The translations under genes and the position numbers were made by a program. From Candidatus Woesearchaeota archaeon (GTDB taxonomy: Archaea; Nanobdellota; Nanobdellia; Woesearchaeales; GW2011-AR15): DNA of 11,385 bases. How positions within the stretch are numbered: the stretch's first letter is position 1; each line of letters opens with the position of its first letter. The stretch lies in NCBI GenBank assembly GCA_016934775.1, contig JAFGSP010000029.1:1-11385 (forward strand), written 5' to 3'. The notes under the pieces were generated by a model. It did not search any database. It was not told where the DNA came from and saw nothing but the letters and a program-made list of their open reading frames with translations. Positions 4,942 through 11,349 of this stretch are shown piece by piece.

Positions 4942-7554
4942 TCAATGCACTTCATACCTTAGAATAGCCGCGAACTTCCCCATATCCCTTAACTGCGCGC
5001 CTTCTCTTGTCTCGACAGAAATAAGCTCAACCCTGCTTCCGAACTGCTCTGCGGTCTCTTCAAGCTCTTCAATGATCTTATCATCGACTTCCTCGCTTAG
5101 GAGGAGTACATCTACAGCTCCTAGTCCAAGAGCCTTCCTTACCTGCTGTTCACCATAAGCAACTTCTTTGGGGTTTATGGACAGTTTTCCGAAGAATTTC
5201 TGCATGATGTCTTTTTCCTTGCTTATTTCTTCATTTGCAAGAACATCCTGGCTCTTGTCCACCAGTTCCTGCAGACCGAAATCTCCTGTGTAGCTCAGAT
5301 CTTTTATTGCGATTATTTTCCTCTTGACCTGGTCTGTTATATAGTTTCCGTCTACAAACTCATTCTTGGTCATGCCCGGGCCGCCGACTATTATACCTTT
5401 GAGCTCCTTATTTTCCAGGAAGTTCTCTTTAACATATTCGCCTAATTTGCTGAAAAACTCTTTTGCAGCGCCTTCTCTTATCCTTTCAAAACGGGCAGAA
5501 GAATTATGGACAATTAATCCATTGGCTATAAAATTGCCTTCACCCGTAGAAATATCCACCATTTTTGTTTTTTTGTTTTCAACTTTGATATCTGCAATTC
5601 TGACTGCTAAAACAGGAGCATCATAATACTTCTTCAGATTGTTGTAAAGTTTAATGTCCTTATTTTTTACTATTTTTAGTATTGAGTTATAATAAGTCTG
5701 TTTGCTCATCATTCTTTCATCTCTGAAGAAATTATTAACCTTTGGAAACAATTCAAGGTTGTAACCGGCTTTTTCTATTATTTTTCTGATTTTTTTTCCA
5801 GAGACTGCAATCTGCCTTACATAGCTGGTATTTGATTTCTTTGATAAAACCATTTTCAGTTTTTCAGATTTTTCTTTTGAACTGAATCCTATAACTTCCT
5901 GAAATAATTTCAATGATTCCTTTTCAGTAATATTCAGAGTGAATCTTGTATGGTTTGAGTAAGGATTTCTTCTGTTATCATATTCATTTGTTGATGCTAT
6001 TATCCCAAACCTTAGAAAAAGCATTTGCAGTTGCTGTACCAGTTTCTTATTATGAATTCCTAACGCAATTCCTCTATCAATATTAGCATATCCTTCAGCA
6101 TCAAAAAATCCTTTAATGAACGAAGCTACAATATTATTATCTGAAATTAATACTTTTTCAGGTACAGAAGACGAGGTTGCTTTTCTTATTTCAGGGAATT
6201 CATGCTTAAAGAATCTTACAAGAGGCTTTCCGTTAACACGTAACTGCCAGTATCCTTTTTCTTTCCTGAATCTTAAACAAGTATTTGCATTAAACACTTT
6301 TTTCAATATAGACTCATAGTATCTTGCAACGTCTTCACATTGTTCAGAAAAATTAATTCTTTCATTTTCATAGCTTCCGTCACCTAAAAAATAGCCGGCA
6401 ATTTGCGCTATTTCTCCGGTTAGTTCCAGAGGCAAGTTTATTCTATGTTTTGATTCTGTATATTTATTAATGAACTCATCAAAATCAATATCCAACCTGC
6501 TGCAGAGCCTTTTTAGAAATCTCGCTTTTATGTCTCTTTTTCCAAGTTCAATAACAGAGATCGCAGTCTGAGTTACACCAATATCTTTAGCTATCTGTTT
6601 TTGATATAACTTTTTTTCTTGTCTCTTATTTTTTAGATATAGTTTTCCGTTATGACTTATCTTATAAGAATTATGATATTTAAATGGATTAAAATGAACC
6701 TCTGTTCCTTTTATGTTTATTCTCTCTGCCATAATAAGCAGATCATTTTTTTTCAGTTCTTCAGCAGCCTTTTCTTTAATTTCATCCTGCCTCACAAAAA
6801 AAATATGGTCTTTTGAGCATTCAATCACGATTCTTGGATTTTTTGTTATTATTTTATATACACAATCCTTTTCAGTATCCCATTTATCTGTTACAGGTGT
6901 GTTTTTGATTGAAAAATCCTTAATCATACTTGACTTGATTACATTTGGATTATGGGCTTTTTCTACTTCAAGAATATCACCGCTGACAGATTGGATAAGT
7001 GTGTCTGGCAAAAGGCACTGTCCGCCTGCCCTTGTCTTTCCCGGCACATAAGAAGTTGTCTTGGTAAGAGGAATTATTGTTTTTCCTTTCAGCAGGGCAA
7101 TGTTTCCTTCTCTCTTGTCCATCACAATAAGTCCGTAGATATCTTTTTTCTCAGCCATCTCTTTCAAGGCATCCAGAACAAATATCTTATCACATCTATA
7201 TAATCTGAAATTCAGAGGCTCAGGTGTCTCGATGCTGAAGACCTCTATGTTTTGTTGGCCTTCCCTTTCAGAGATATTCCCTGCAAAGGCAGCCAGGCCA
7301 TTTACAGGAGTTCCTTTATACAGTCTGAGATGCTGTATCATCCTCTCTAATGAATCAGTGACATTTTTCCTTGTGGTTGCATCTTTTATGTTCGATGCAG
7401 TCCCCTGTTCCTGGGCGAGATGGTTTATAATCTTATTCAGATCATACCCTGCAGGCACATAGACTGAGACAAGCTCAGTATGCCTTCCTCTGATAGGTTC
7501 AAGCTGCGCTATGAATTTCAGGAGTTCACGCCTTTGTTTCGAGGTGATTGCCAT
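4942..7554 (-). CDS. prf1: Peptide chain release factor aRF1, interrupted by an intein
   Basis: An 870-residue precursor: N-extein 1-179, intein 180-684, C-extein 685-870. The joined extein gives a 365-residue aRF1, which reads stop codons in the A site and triggers peptidyl-tRNA hydrolysis. The N-domain has GTASNIKD (51-58; the usual motif is NIKS) and YRCDKIF (119-125; the YxCxxxF motif). The M-domain has the catalytic GGQ at 177-179, and the intein follows Gln179 immediately; after splicing the sequence would read AGGQSSARFERIREG, as in uninterrupted homologues. The C-domain ends TREGAQLRDMGKFAAILRY, and the roughly 40-50-residue minidomain normally inserted before the last helix is absent. 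Mature length is therefore well below the usual 400-plus. The gene is divergent from secF and has a TATA box about 27 bases upstream, without a Shine-Dalgarno sequence. Its own stop is TGA. Confidence 0.96.
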   Translation of the reverse strand: MAITSKQRRELLKFIAQLEPIRGRHTELVSVYVPAGYDLNKIINHLAQEQGTASNIKDATTRKNVTDSLERMIQHLRLYKGTPVNGLAAFAGNISEREGQQNIEVFSIETPEPLNFRLYRCDKIFVLDALKEMAEKKDIYGLIVMDKREGNIALLKGKTIIPLTKTTSYVPGKTRAGGQCLLPDTLIQSVSGDILEVEKAHNPNVIKSSMIKDFSIKNTPVTDKWDTEKDCVYKIITKNPRIVIECSKDHIFFVRQDEIKEKAAEELKKNDLLIMAERINIKGTEVHFNPFKYHNSYKISHNGKLYLKNKRQEKKLYQKQIAKDIGVTQTAISVIELGKRDIKARFLKRLCSRLDIDFDEFINKYTESKHRINLPLELTGEIAQIAGYFLGDGSYENERINFSEQCEDVARYYESILKKVFNANTCLRFRKEKGYWQLRVNGKPLVRFFKHEFPEIRKATSSSVPEKVLISDNNIVASFIKGFFDAEGYANIDRGIALGIHNKKLVQQLQMLFLRFGIIASTNEYDNRRNPYSNHTRFTLNITEKESLKLFQEVIGFSSKEKSEKLKMVLSKKSNTSYVRQIAVSGKKIRKIIEKAGYNLELFPKVNNFFRDERMMSKQTYYNSILKIVKNKDIKLYNNLKKYYDAPVLAVRIADIKVENKKTKMVDISTGEGNFIANGLIVHNSSARFERIREGAAKEFFSKLGEYVKENFLENKELKGIIVGGPGMTKNEFVDGNYITDQVKRKIIAIKDLSYTGDFGLQELVDKSQDVLANEEISKEKDIMQKFFGKLSINPKEVAYGEQQVRKALGLGAVDVLLLSEEVDDKIIEELEETAEQFGSRVELISVETREGAQLRDMGKFAAILRYEVH
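5503..7017 (-). mobile_element. Intein with LAGLIDADG homing endonuclease and HTH in aRF1
   Basis: A 505-residue in-frame intein. It begins with Cys1 (block A, CLLPDTLIQSVSGDILEVE). Block B is ECSKDHIFFV, with His71 and Ser in place of the usual Thr. It ends with blocks F/G (DISTGEGNFIANGLIVHN), that is His504-Asn505 followed by Ser+1 of the extein. All residues needed for class 1 splicing are present. Two LAGLIDADG motifs, IAGYFLGDG (206-214) and IKGFFDAEG (301-309), retain their acidic residues Asp213 and Glu308, so the endonuclease may be active. An XRE-like helix-turn-helix lies between block B and the endonuclease. A sample at 6661-6720 has 13 of 60 G+C, against 28 of 60 in the C-extein at 5041-5100, consistent with separate ancestry. 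Insertion falls exactly between the Gln and Ser codons. Confidence 0.95.
6469..6636 (-). other. XRE-type helix-turn-helix domain inside the intein
   Basis: Intein residues 128-183 (precursor 307-362) follow the Cro/C1 pattern: an Arg/Lys-rich first helix, QKQIAKDIGVTQTAIS as helix 2-turn-helix 3, then the typical VIELGKRDIKARFLKRLC and a closing LDIDFDEF. It sits between the N-terminal splicing block and the first LAGLIDADG motif. It probably helps the endonuclease bind DNA; a regulatory role is possible. The match is made by eye. Confidence 0.8.
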
Positions 7555-7577
7555 GCTATCTCCGAAAGAAAGAGTCT

Positions 7578-7585
7578 TTTATAAA
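7578..7585 (-). promoter_or_regulatory. TATA box of the aRF1 gene
   Basis: The TTTATAAA palindrome is centred about 27 bases before the aRF1 ATG, with no Shine-Dalgarno sequence between, so a leaderless transcript is likely. It shares the 64-base divergent spacer with the secF promoter, and the two boxes are about 18 bases apart centre to centre, so they could compete. Confidence 0.65.
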
Positions 7586-7596
7586 GATTCCCAAAA

Positions 7597-7605
7597 TTTA
7601 TAAAT
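7597..7605 (+). promoter_or_regulatory. TATA box of secF-secD
   Basis: TTTATAAAT lies 19 bases (centre) before the ATG at 7619 and about 27 before the next in-frame ATG at 7628. The archaeal TATA-to-start spacing favours transcription starting at about 7626-7628, which makes the second ATG the likelier start of SecF. Confidence 0.65.
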
Positions 7606-7618
7606 CAAACATTGTTCC

Positions 7619-8608
7619 ATGCCCTTGATGGGAAAGAAGAAACAGAAAAAAAAACAGAATTCTTCAAAACAAACCAAAAAACAGAAGCCAGATGATAATG
7701 AAACTAAACATCCTAAGAAGCCATCAACTTTTTTGGATAAACTCAAGGATTTCTATGTTCACGAATACAAGAAGCTGGTGATACTTCCGGTTGCGCTTTT
7801 TGTCATATCTGCAGTAATCCTTTTAAGCTCTTATATAACAACAGGCGACTTCATAAATAGAGATGTTACCCTTAAAGGCGGAATCTCGATCTGCATAAAC
7901 AAAGGATATTCAGACTTTTCCGGCTTCGAGAGGTTTCTGAACGGAAGGTTTCCACATAGTTCGCTCAATATCAGGACAATCGGTTCAGGCGAATCCCTTA
8001 CAGGGATAATTGTCGAGGCTTCTGACATCTCAGAAGATGAACTGCTTTCAGCGATTCAGGAGAAGATCAGCCTGGAAAAAGAAGACTATAGCGTTGAGAC
8101 AATGGGTTCTTCACTTGGAGAATCTTTTTTCAGGCAGATGTTCGTGGCTGTGTTTTTTGCTTTTTTGGGAATGGGTCTTGTGTTCCAGTTCTATTTTAAA
8201 AATTGGTATGCTTCTTTTGCAGCTCTCATATCAGCTTTTCTTGATATTTTCATAACAGCCGGAATAATAGACCTCCTAGGGATAAAGCTTACAGCAGGAG
8301 GAATTGCAGCTTACCTTATGCTCATAGGTTATTCTATTGATACAAGCATATTATTATCTACTAAATTGCTCAAAGAAAAGATTGAAGATACGACAAAGGC
8401 ACTCTTTGGGGCTATGAAGACAGGGTTCACAATGTCAGCTGCAGGCATAGCTGCGACAGGAGTCTCGTTTTTATTAACAAATAACACTACGCTTAAACAG
8501 ATCATGCTTATCCTTATTGTGGGCTTGGTTATTGACCTTATTACAACATGGATCGGAAACGTTTCATTATTGAGATTATATCTGGAGAAGAAGAATGGGA
8601 AAGCTTAA
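7619..8608 (+). CDS. secF: Protein-export membrane protein SecF
   Basis: A 329-residue protein with six predicted membrane helices (about 53-73, 173-191, 196-218, 224-246, 268-287 and 293-318) and an external P1 domain (about 80-165) that starts with the TLKGGISI strand. The signature GYSIDTSILL (237-246) has the conserved Asp241 of archaeal SecF. With SecD it uses the ion gradient to help late steps of Sec translocation. Two starts are possible: 7619, or the ATG at 7628 (326 residues), which fits the TATA spacing better. The first 45 residues form an unusually long Lys/Gln-rich cytoplasmic tail (KKKQKKKQ), which could contact ribosomes or nucleic acid; that is inference. The gene overlaps secD by 14 bases. 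It contains a run of nine A near 7648-7656, but the frame is intact. Confidence 0.93.
   Translation: MPLMGKKKQKKKQNSSKQTKKQKPDDNETKHPKKPSTFLDKLKDFYVHEYKKLVILPVALFVISAVILLSSYITTGDFINRDVTLKGGISICINKGYSDFSGFERFLNGRFPHSSLNIRTIGSGESLTGIIVEASDISEDELLSAIQEKISLEKEDYSVETMGSSLGESFFRQMFVAVFFAFLGMGLVFQFYFKNWYASFAALISAFLDIFITAGIIDLLGIKLTAGGIAAYLMLIGYSIDTSILLSTKLLKEKIEDTTKALFGAMKTGFTMSAAGIAATGVSFLLTNNTTLKQIMLILIVGLVIDLITTWIGNVSLLRLYLEKKNGKA
8584..8587 (+). promoter_or_regulatory. Shine-Dalgarno site of secD
   Basis: GGAG inside the end of secF lies 7 bases before the secD ATG at 8595. It supports that start and translation of secD from the shared message. Confidence 0.65.
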
Positions 8609-10214
8609 GAGACTATTCACGAATTTCAGGATATGGGTATATATACTCTTTTTTGTCCTGACTTTGCTTGTTATCCATCCTAATCCCTGGAATAAGGGTG
8701 TGGCAATAAGGACAGTCACCCTGAATAGCTCTGCCTATAGTGCAGGCATGCTGAGCCCGAGCCCTGCAGAAGTGCCTATGAACAGGGAAAGGATAATAGA
8801 GCTGAACAGGAAACCTGTAAATAGTGTAGATGAATTCAATTCACTTATAGATTCACTGCCTGTTAATTCTTCTTTGACAATCAAGACTGAAAAATCAAAG
8901 ATGGGGCTATTTGGAGAAGAGAAGCAATACGCGATGCGTTTTGAATCTTCTGAAAAGCTAGGATTGAGAGTATATGACGCTCCCAAGAACAACATTATAT
9001 TGGGGCTTGACCTACAGGGGGGAACAAGAGTTGTCCTGCAGCCGGAGACAAAAGTCACAAAGGATGAGATTGACATCATCATTGAGAACATGAATCAGCG
9101 CCTTAATGTTTTTGGTCTGAGCGATACAGTGATAAGAGCTGCAGCAGACCTTGCAGGAAACCAGTTCATTATTGTAGAGATTGCAGGTGCAAATGAGGAA
9201 GAAGTGAAAGAGCTCTTGGCAAAACAAGGTAAATTTGAAGCAAAGATAGGGAACGAGACAGTCTTTTTGGGAGGGAAGGACATAACTTATGTATGCAGGA
9301 CAGGAGACTGCTCAGGTCTTGACCCTAGGAAAGGATGCCAGATAGCGTCTACAGGAGAGAATGTGTGCAGTTTCTATTTCGAGATTTCTCTGAGACAGGA
9401 AGCAGCAGAGAGGCAAGCAGAGATAACAAGCACGCTTGATGTTATCTCTGGAGGATTTGGTGATGAAGGATACCTTTCAGAGAATCTTGACCTTTATCTG
9501 GATGATGCGCTTGTTGATACACTTAAGATAGGAGCTTCTCTTAAGGGACAACCTGCAACAAATATTATGATATCAGGAACAGGAGTAGGCAGGTCAAGAC
9601 AGGAAGCTCTTAACAATATGAATCAGGATATGAAAAAGCTTCAGACAGTCCTTATCACAGGCAGCCTTCCTGTCAAGCTGGACATAATCAAGACAGACAC
9701 TTTGTCGCCTTCACTTGGAAAAGAATTCCTTAGGAATGCTCTTCTTATTGGTGTTCTTTCAGAGCTGGCTGTTACTGCAATAGTCATCCTGAGATACAGG
9801 AAAATTAAGATAGCTATCCCTATAATAACGGTTATTACCTCAGAAATTCTCCTTATATTGGGAATATCTTCTCTTCTTAAGCAGAACATAGATATTGCAG
9901 GTATCGCAGGAATCATCGTGGCAATAGGAACAGGCGTGGATGACCAGATAGTCATCACAGACGAGATTTTGGGACATGAGACAGAGTCTGATGAAGACAG
10001 ATATATGTCATGGGCCCAGAGGATAAAGAAAGCATTTTTCATAGTCGTTGCAGCCTATGTGGCCACACTTGCTTCTATGATTCCGCTGCTGTTTGCCGGA
10101 GCAGGGCTATTGAAAGGCTTTGCAGTAACAACACTTATCGGAGTAACATCAGGTGTCCTTATAACAAGGCCGGCATTTGCCCAGATGATGGAGATATTGT
10201 TGAGTGAAGATTGA
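8595..10214 (+). CDS. secD: Protein-export membrane protein SecD
   Basis: A 539-residue protein. One membrane helix lies at about 12-28, then a large external part, then five helices clustered between about 378 and 526. Conserved motifs are ILGLDLQGG (135-143), PSLGKEFLRN (372-381) and AIGTGVDDQIVITDEIL (443-459), with the Asp pair 449/450 in the proton or sodium path. Between the first helix and DLQGG, residues about 34-100 read like a PDZ domain (GVAIRTV ... SAYSAGM ... IIELNRKPVNSVDEF), which I believe occurs in other archaeal SecD. The P1 region holds four cysteines at 234, 239, 248 and 258 in a loop, suited to disulfides or a metal site. SecD works with SecF, encoded just upstream in the usual archaeal order. 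Confidence 0.94.
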   Translation: MGKLKRLFTNFRIWVYILFFVLTLLVIHPNPWNKGVAIRTVTLNSSAYSAGMLSPSPAEVPMNRERIIELNRKPVNSVDEFNSLIDSLPVNSSLTIKTEKSKMGLFGEEKQYAMRFESSEKLGLRVYDAPKNNIILGLDLQGGTRVVLQPETKVTKDEIDIIIENMNQRLNVFGLSDTVIRAAADLAGNQFIIVEIAGANEEEVKELLAKQGKFEAKIGNETVFLGGKDITYVCRTGDCSGLDPRKGCQIASTGENVCSFYFEISLRQEAAERQAEITSTLDVISGGFGDEGYLSENLDLYLDDALVDTLKIGASLKGQPATNIMISGTGVGRSRQEALNNMNQDMKKLQTVLITGSLPVKLDIIKTDTLSPSLGKEFLRNALLIGVLSELAVTAIVILRYRKIKIAIPIITVITSEILLILGISSLLKQNIDIAGIAGIIVAIGTGVDDQIVITDEILGHETESDEDRYMSWAQRIKKAFFIVVAAYVATLASMIPLLFAGAGLLKGFAVTTLIGVTSGVLITRPAFAQMMEILLSED

Positions 10215-10255
10215 TTTTTATACTATTCTTTCGGGAATTGGGTCAAAAACAAAAA

Positions 10256-10264
10256 CTATAAAAA
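10256..10264 (+). promoter_or_regulatory. TATA-like box of the H1-like protein gene
   Basis: CTATAAAAA is centred at about 10260, giving a predicted transcription start near 10286 and a leader of about 20 bases. The leader contains a good Shine-Dalgarno sequence, unlike the leaderless genes nearby. Confidence 0.55.
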
Positions 10265-10297
10265 CTCAGCAATCCAGAAAATCTATTTAGGTAACAA

Positions 10298-10303
10298 GAG
10301 GTG
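10298..10303 (+). promoter_or_regulatory. Shine-Dalgarno site of the H1-like protein gene
   Basis: GAGGTG ends 5 bases before the ATG at 10309. It is the strongest ribosome binding site in the window and suggests efficient translation. Confidence 0.7.
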
Positions 10304-10308
10304 TATAA

Positions 10309-10926
10309 ATGAAGAATACTGTAAAAAAATTTTTTTTATTGGGGATGGGTGTGGCAGCCGCATCAGCAGTAGCTGGTTATGCAGCGACTCATGCCAAAAA
10401 GCTGAAAAGCGCAGTCAATGACCTTGTCAAAAAGAAGAAACTCACAAAGCAGGAAGGCGATAAGCTGTTGTCTGATCTTCTTACAGAGCTAGAAAAGCTG
10501 GAGGTCAAAGCAGAAAAAGCAGTTCAGAAAGCATCTCCTCAAGTAAAAAAAGTTGTCAAAGATGTAGTTAAGAAGACAAAACAGGCAAAGAAAGAAGTGA
10601 CAAAGGCTGTGAAGAGGACTCAGTCAGAGGCTAAGAAGAATATGGCCAAAGCAGAGAAAGCCGTGAAAAAAGCAATCAAAAAAGCAGAGCCAAAAGTTAA
10701 GAAGGCTGTTAAATCTGTCAAATCAAATAAATCAGTGAAAAAAGCTGCTAAAGCAGTCAAAAAGACAGTAAAAAAAGCAGCTACCACAGTGAAAAAGGCA
10801 GTGAAGTCTTCGGCAAAGACAGCCAAGAAAAAAACTGCAAAAAAAGCCGTGAAAAAGAAATCAGCAAAGAAGCCGGCCAAAATAGCAGTCAAGAAAAAAC
10901 CGGCAAAGAAAGTTAAGAAAAAATAA
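10309..10926 (+). CDS. Membrane-anchored lysine-rich, histone H1-like protein
   Basis: A 205-residue protein in three parts. Residues 8-27 are hydrophobic (FFLLGMGVAAASAVAGYAA), a likely membrane helix or uncleaved signal anchor. Residues 30-65 are a short helical segment (LTKQEGDKLLSDLLTELEKLE) resembling the phasin-like PhaF/COG3937 group as I remember it. Residues 66-205 are almost entirely Lys, Ala and Val in repeats such as KKAVKK and AKKPAK, like the C-terminal tail of histone H1. The tail should be disordered or helical and bind nucleic acid. Pseudomonas PhaF also joins a phasin part to an H1-like tail, but without this membrane helix. Linking nucleoid and membrane is a plausible inference, not shown. 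The gene has its own promoter and a strong Shine-Dalgarno sequence, so it may be well expressed. Its TAA abuts the end of cutA. Confidence 0.85.
   Translation: MKNTVKKFFLLGMGVAAASAVAGYAATHAKKLKSAVNDLVKKKKLTKQEGDKLLSDLLTELEKLEVKAEKAVQKASPQVKKVVKDVVKKTKQAKKEVTKAVKRTQSEAKKNMAKAEKAVKKAIKKAEPKVKKAVKSVKSNKSVKKAAKAVKKTVKKAATTVKKAVKSSAKTAKKKTAKKAVKKKSAKKPAKIAVKKKPAKKVKKK
10883..10926 (-). terminator. T-rich terminator after cutA
   Basis: Downstream of the cutA stop the minus strand has several T tracts, including two runs of six T. They are the complement of the AAA/AAG lysine codons that end the H1-like gene. Each of the two convergent genes thus appears to supply the other's terminator. Confidence 0.5.
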
Positions 10927-10946
10927 TTATTTTATTTCTTTCTTTA
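10927..10946 (+). terminator. T-rich terminator after the H1-like protein gene
   Basis: Directly after the TAA the plus strand is nearly all T with single A and C interruptions, as in archaeal oligo-T terminators. The tract lies inside the 3' end of cutA, where it is the complement of its Lys-rich C-terminal codons. Confidence 0.5.
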
Positions 10947-11232
10947 TCCACTTCTCATAGTCCTTGCTAATTTTATCGGCTTTCCAGGAATATATCGCAG
11001 GGACCTCATATTCATGTATCTCTTTTACTTCTTTCTCAACTTTATCGTAGTTCGCATCTGTGGTCTTTGCAAGGACGACAAATTCAACGTTTTCCTGTAT
11101 TTCGCCGTTCCACCAGAACATGCTTTCAATAGGAAAAATATTTGTGCAGGCTACAATCCTCTTGTGCAGAAGGTGGTGTGAAATCTTCTTTGCATCTCCG
11201 GCATTTTTTACTGTTATATAGACGATTCTCAT
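10927..11232 (-). CDS. cutA: CutA divalent-ion tolerance family protein
   Basis: A 101-residue protein of normal CutA length and plan: an N-terminal strand RIVYITV, then KRIVACTNIFPI with the conserved Cys29, WWNGEIQ (40-46), FVVLAKT and HEYEVPAIYSW (73-83). CutA is a trimeric ferredoxin-like (PII-like) protein. It was named from copper tolerance in E. coli, but its general function is unsettled. The ATG fits a TATA-like box centred about 27 bases upstream with no Shine-Dalgarno sequence, so it is likely leaderless. Its TAA directly abuts the convergent H1-like gene with no base between. Confidence 0.95.
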   Translation of the reverse strand: MRIVYITVKNAGDAKKISHHLLHKRIVACTNIFPIESMFWWNGEIQENVEFVVLAKTTDANYDKVEKEVKEIHEYEVPAIYSWKADKISKDYEKWIKKEIK

Positions 11233-11254
11233 AATGGCTATATAAAATCCGGGA

Positions 11255-11263
11255 CTATAAATA
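11255..11263 (-). promoter_or_regulatory. TATA-like box of cutA
   Basis: Minus-strand TATTTATAG is centred about 27 bases before the cutA ATG. A second AT-rich stretch at 11239-11246 is too close to the ATG to act as the TATA box. Confidence 0.55.
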
Positions 11264-11288
11264 ATTTGCGGAATAAAAAATATGCTAT

Positions 11289-11320
11289 GAGACTCATTAT
11301 TAAACTCTGTAGTTTGTCTC
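11289..11320. other. Interrupted inverted repeat (stem-loop) in the cutA upstream region
   Basis: GAGAC (11289-11293) pairs with GTCTC (11316-11320), and inside it AAACT (11302-11306) pairs with AGTTT (11311-11315) around a CTGT loop. The right arm is continuous (10 bases); the left arm is split by an 8-base bulge. It lies outside any gene, upstream of both the cutA promoter and the edge feature. It could be an RNA element or an operator, and chance pairing is not excluded. Confidence 0.35.
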
Positions 11321-11349
11321 GCAATTAAGTGAAATAAGAAATTTTCAAC

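Noticed and set aside
7648..7656. Possible frameshift at the nine-A run in secF
   Set aside because: The frame continues intact through all SecF motifs, so no programmed or erroneous shift is needed.
8735..9283. Several open frames antisense to secD
   Set aside because: They have no recognisable motifs, no start signals and overlap a well-supported conserved gene.
10620..10892. A long Phe/Ala-rich open frame antisense to the H1-like gene
   Set aside because: It is the complement of Lys/Ala codons, has no promoter or ribosome site, and its composition simply mirrors the sense gene.
10309..10926. The lysine-rich protein as a true archaeal histone or Alba
   Set aside because: There is no histone fold or Alba motif; the sequence is low-complexity with an N-terminal hydrophobic segment, so only the H1-like tail comparison holds.
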